In this document: positions 43,401 through 49,400 of the stretch, piece by piece
Layout of the letters: each line of letters opens with the position of its first letter
Position numbering within the stretch: position 1 is the stretch's first letter
Assembly: GCA_021772565.1 (NCBI GenBank)
Contig: JAJFLR010000004.1
Span: 19,044 to 83,043 of the forward strand
Length of the DNA: 64,000 bases
Source of the DNA: Opitutales bacterium
Lineage (GTDB): Bacteria > Verrucomicrobiota > Verrucomicrobiia > Opitutales > JAJFLR01
Reading direction: 5' to 3'
The notes under the pieces: generated by a model
Told to the model about the DNA's origin: nothing
Database searches by the model: none
What the model saw: only the letters and a program-made list of their open reading frames with translations
Program-made: the position numbers and the translations under genes

Positions 43401-46400
43401 TGGATGCGAGATTGAGAAAAATAAGTGCGGTCAAGCTGCTCAGGGGACTTAGGTTTTGTATCAGATTGTCGTTAGATATCTGATTATTACTAAGATCAAG
43501 TGAAACAAGCTTAGTCAAACTGCTTAAAGAACCTACACTTGTTATAAGGTTAGAACTGAGATCAAGATCGGTAAGATTGACGGCAAATTCCAACCCTTCA
43601 AGATTCTTAATATTCTCGTCATCTTTCGCAAGACCTCCGTCACTAGCATCAAGGGTAGTCAGGCTTTCCATTTCAACCTGGGTTATGGGTTCATCAAGTT
43701 TTTTGTTTAAGGCAAAAATAATAGCCTTTCTAAGATTTCCGTCAGGTATGGTGACTGATGTATTCTGCGGCGAAAATGTCACCATGGCGCCCTTTCCTTT
43801 AAGAACATTTATAATGTTTCTGGCTTCAGAACCTTCATTAATAAAGATAGAATTGTTCTCTATTTTAAGCTTTTTTAAACCGGTTAAAGTTGCCAATGCG
43901 GCAATATTACTGATTTCGTTGAAGCTGAGGTCTAAAGAAGTAAGATTCGTGGCAAACTCTAGTCCGGAAATGGTAAATATATTTAGGTAGCTGGCCTCAA
44001 GTGTAGTGAGAAGGAGGAGATCGGCATTCGTTAGATTTCTTTCAGGAATGCCTAGCGCATTGCGAATGGCTGTCTCAAGACCAGTGTCAAAAAATTCTAC
44101 AGTTATAGGTGATTTTTGAGGGGTATATGTAACAGTAACTTCCTTTTTTTCCAGATTATCAATTATATTTCTGGCTAAAGATCCGGCGGTGATGTCGATA
44201 AAGTTATTTTCTAATTTCACATCGGCCAGCTTAGTTAGACCGTTCAACGGTAACAGGTCGATAATGTCATTATCTCTGAGATCAAGTGTTGTCAGATTCA
44301 GCGCAAACTCAAGCCCGGTTAAGTCAGTAATATTTTTATCTCTGGCATCCAGAGTAGTCAGACCTTCCAGATCGATCCGCGTCAGGCGACCACCAGATTT
44401 ATTTAGGGCTGTTCTTATTGCCGCTTCCAGCCCCGCATCAGCTATTTTAGTATCATTTGGTTTCTGCGGTATATAGGTAACATTTTTGTTCTGACTCAAT
44501 AGACCGTCGATAAATTTCCTTGCAGCAGACGTCTCACTGATATCAATAAAATTGATTTCTAATTTTAGCAATTTTAGATTAGCTAAAGGCGCCAGTGACT
44601 CAATTTCACTAATATGGTTAAAGCTGAGGTCTAAATTAATAAGTTTTAATAAACTACCTAAGGGCGTAAGGTCAGTAATCTGATTCGCACTGAGATCTAA
44701 ATCTACAAGATTCTCTGCAAATTCAATCCCATCCAGATTCGTTATCTTTCGAATACTGGCATCAAGAGTGGTTAGAAGAGCGAGATCGGTTTGAGTTAAG
44801 TCCCCGTCTGGTTTATTGAGTGTGTGTCGAATTGCCATTTCGAGACCGGGGTCTGGTATGTTTACGACAGGTGGTTTCTGCGGGAAGAATGTAATAGTAG
44901 CGTTAACGTTCTTTTCTTTCAGGCTTTTGATAATCGCTATTGCCGCAAAACCCTCACGGATATCAATGAAATTGAGCTCTAATTTTAGCTCGGCAAGCAT
45001 TGCGAGATCGCTGAGCGGGCTGATCTCTTTTATCCTATTGTTGCTGAGGTCGAGATTTACCAGCTTGGTCAAACTGCTCAATTGACTAATATCACCAATT
45101 TTATTGCCACTAAGATTCAACGTCGTAAGATTGACGGCGAATTCTATCCCGATTAAGTTTCGAATGTTTTTGTTTATTACTGTAAGGGTAGTAAGGCTTT
45201 CAAGGTCGGACTGCGTCAGTTTGCCCTCAGGTTTGCTTAGCGCCTCTCTGATAGCGTTTTTAAGCTCGTCGTCTTGTATAAAGACGTTGGCCAAATCGAA
45301 ATTTTGCGGTTCAAAAGTAACTTTAGCGCCGCGATCTTCCTGGATTTTGATAACTTTTTTGGCAGCAGAACCCTCTCTGATATCAATGAGATTGTTCTGT
45401 AAATTCAGCTCTTTTAGTAAAGCCAGATCGGTCAACGGATTCAGATCTCTGATCTCATTGGCAGCGAGATTAAGATGGATAAGTTTTATCAAATTAGTCA
45501 TTGGAAATATGTTACTGATACCATTGCCACTGAGATCGAGATTAGTGAGATTAATCATTTTACTCAAAGGATTTACGTCTTTGATATTGTTGCTGATTAA
45601 GCTGCTGAAGCTGCTGAGGTTGAGATCAGTAAGTTTTATCAAACTGCTCAATGGTCTTATGTCACTGACTATATTTTTTGCGAGATTGAGATTAGTGAGA
45701 TTCTCCAAGCTGTTCAAGGGACTCACATTTTTGATAATGTTGTTTGCGAGATTAAGATCGGCAAGATCCGTCAAATCGCTCAATGGTTTAATATCACTGA
45801 TATTATTATTCTCAAGATTGAGATTAGTGAGTTTTGTTAAATCATTCAATGAACTCACGTTTTTGATCCTGTTGTTTGCAAGGTTGAGATTTGTAAGTGC
45901 AGTTAGCTCGTTTATGGGTAAGGTACGAATATCATTGCCGCTGAGATCAAGATCGGTAAGATTTTTAGCAAATCTCAACCCTGACAGGGATGTTATTTTT
46001 AGGTTACTAGCATTAAGAACGGTTAGATTCAAAAGGTCGCTTACCCTCAGATCATCACGCGGTTGACCCAGAGCATCAGATATCGAGTTGGCTAGATTGC
46101 GGTCTGAAAACTCGATCACCATATCTGTATTTTGCGGATCAAATGAAACAGAAACTCTAAGATCAATATAATCACCAATTATAAATCCGGCATCTGAGCC
46201 ATCACTAATATCGATAAAGTTGTTCTCTAAACTTAGCTCCTTTATAAAGGCCAGATCAGCCAATGAATCTATGACAATTATGTTATTTTTTCTAAGATCA
46301 AGAACGATAAGATTTGGTAAAGTTCTCAATGGCCTCACGCTTTCGATCATATTTTCCTGAAGGTTGAGATGAGTAAGCGTGAATAGGCCACTGAGCGGAG

Positions 46401-49400
46401 TCACATCCACGATTTCGTTTGCATCGAGATAGAGATGAGAGAGACGCATCAAACTGATCAACGGACTTATGTTACTTACATCGTTGCCGGATAAATTAAG
46501 ATGAGTAAGATTCGTCAAGTTATTTAATGTACTTATGATTCTTACATCGTTGCCTGATAAATTAAGATGAGTAAGATTCGTCAAGTTATTCAATAGTCTT
46601 ATGCCACCGATTCTGTTGTTTGCCAGGTTAAGTTTAGTAAGCTTCGTCAAGCGGCTCAATGGACGTAGGTCACTGTCATTGATAAAGTTGCCTGATAGAT
46701 TCAGATCAGTAAGATTCGTCAAGTTTTTTAATGGGAAAAGGCTTCTGATTTTGTTATCGCCGGGGCCGGGTTCATCAACATTGCCGAGATCTAGAGTAGT
46801 TAAATTAATGGCGAATTCAAGTCCGGTTAAGTCTTCTATATTTTCTTCAATTGCAATAAGGTCGGTCAGTCTTTCAAGATCACTATTTGTCAACGGTCCA
46901 TTTGGCATACCTAGTCTAATTCTTATCAATAATTCGAGCTTTTCGTCGGGTATAGTGACGATTGTTCCACCTGGATTTTGCGGCTCAAAAGTAACCCTGA
47001 CTCCGCGTCCTTCAAAACGCTTTATACGGAAGCTGGCATTAGATTTCGGTCCGATATCTAGTCTATTTTGCTCTAATGCAAGACGTGTTAGCCTTGGGGG
47101 AATGTCTACCAGCAAGGAGCCTATCTTTAAAATAAGATTGAAATTCAGCAAAAGAATTTCAAGATTTTTTAGAGGGTTCAATGGTGCTACATCCGAAATG
47201 AAATTTGATGTGAGAATAAGATTTTTTAAGTTTTTTAGTTCACTCAATGAACTGATGTCACTAATCTGATTAAAAGAAAGATTAAGTTCGATGAGATTCA
47301 CCGCAAATTCCAGCCCGCTTATGTCAGATATATTTTTTAAACCTGCATCAAGGGTAGTCAGCCTTTTCAGGTCACTGATATCCAGGTCACCGGAAGATTT
47401 TCTCAATTCATCTCGTATAGCAGCTTCAAGCCCCGCATCTTTTATGTCGATTACTCTGGAGTTAGGCTCTTGTGGTTCATAAATAACGTGAGCACCATTA
47501 CCATTTTCAATAAGGTTATCGATGATAAGTGTGTCAGCAGAATTAGCGCTGATATCTATGTGATTTCTCGACACATCGAGCCGGGTAAGATTTGTCAGAC
47601 TGCTTAACCAGCTTAGGTCAAATATCCCGTTAATGCCAAGATCGAGATTGGTAAGCTTTGTTAGTCCACTTAGCGGGTTCAGATCAATGATTTCGTTGAG
47701 AAAGAGATTGAGACCAGTAAGTTTTGTAAGACTTTTTAACGGCTCCAAGTCACGGATATTGTTTTCGCTTAGATCAAGATTGATAAGCATTATTAATCCG
47801 CTTATTGACGTCAGGTTACTGATTTCGTTGGCGCCGAGTGTAAGCGTAGTTAGATTCTTAAGATCCTTTAACGGACTTAGGTCACTGATATTGTTGCTGG
47901 AAAGCTTGAGATTAGTAAGATTCGTCAGGCCGCTTAACGAACCTGGATTAATAATATTGTTTTGAGAAAGGTTGAGTTCTGTAAGACTATTAAGATTCGT
48001 TAACGGGCTGAGTTCATTGATCTCATTATTGAAGAGGTTGAGTTTCGTCAGACTCGTCAGGTCCTGCAGTATATTCAAGTTACTTATCTTGTTGGCGCTG
48101 AGATCGAGCTCGGTAAGATTCACCGCAAGTTCCAGGCCTGTCAAATCAACTATATTATAACTGCCGGCAAAAAGTTTGGTCAAACTTTCCAGATCGGCTT
48201 GGGTGAGTTCACCGGTAGGTTTCTTCAGTGCTGCCCGTATAGCAGTTTCAAGACCCACATCCGGTATATTCTCTGATGTAGAAAATGGGTCTTGCGGTTC
48301 AAAGGTAACATTTGCCCCATTACCTCTGTGATTCTCAATGATAAGCCTGTCAGCAGAACCCATACTAATATCTATAAAGTTATGTTGCAAGGCAATGACC
48401 TTCAGCCTGAACAACGGAATCAACTGTTGCAGGCTTTTGATCTTGTTGTTGATGAGGTCGAGATTAGTAAGATTGACGGCAAATTCCAGTCCGGATAAGT
48501 CAGATATGTTTTTGTTGCTTGCATTGAGAGTGGTCAGGTTTTCCAGATCTCCTAAAGTCAGATCGCCATTAGGATATCTGGGCAAACTTTCTCGTATAGC
48601 AGCTTCGAGTCCAGCGTCCACTATGTTGATTACTCTGAAGCTTGGGTCTTGCGGTTCAAAAGTAACAACAACTTTTTTGGCAAGAAAATTATCGATGATA
48701 TTTTTGTCAACAGAACCAGCGCTAATATTTAATGAATTGTTTGAAACATCCAACTGTTTAAGATTCGATAGATCACGTAATGGCAGCAGTTCTCCTATCC
48801 CGTTATAGCTAAGATCGACTTCAACAAGCCCCTTGATATTACTTAACGGGCTTATATCACGAATATCGTTGCCGGCAAGATCGAGACCAACAAGCCCCTT
48901 GATATTTCTCAATGGGCTTATGTCACGGATATCGTTGCCGGGTAGTTTAAGACTAAAGTTAAAACGACTATCTATGGAGCTTAACGGGCTTAGATCGCGA
49001 ATATTATTATAGCTGAAATCGAGTTTGCTAAGCAGTATAGGTGTCCTTTTGCTAAAGGTAAACAGAACACGAATTTCGTTATGGCTGAGATCGAGAACGG
49101 TAAGTTCAGTAAGATCGCTCAACGGGCTTGAGTCACTGATATTGTTGAGGTGTAAATCGAGATTGGTAAGTGACTTCAGACTTTTAAGCGGACTTATATT
49201 ACTTATATTGTTTTGGTTAAGTTGGAGCTGAGTAAGCGCTGTCAGATCTTTTAACGGGGTTAGCAGGCTGATATTGTTTTCGCTTAGATCGAGATTCGTC
49301 AGCGCTATCATTTTTTCTAACCCATTTAGGTCACTGATTTTATTGTCACTAAGTTCAAGTTTGGTAAGATTTGTAAGTCCGCGCAATGGAGCAAGATCAT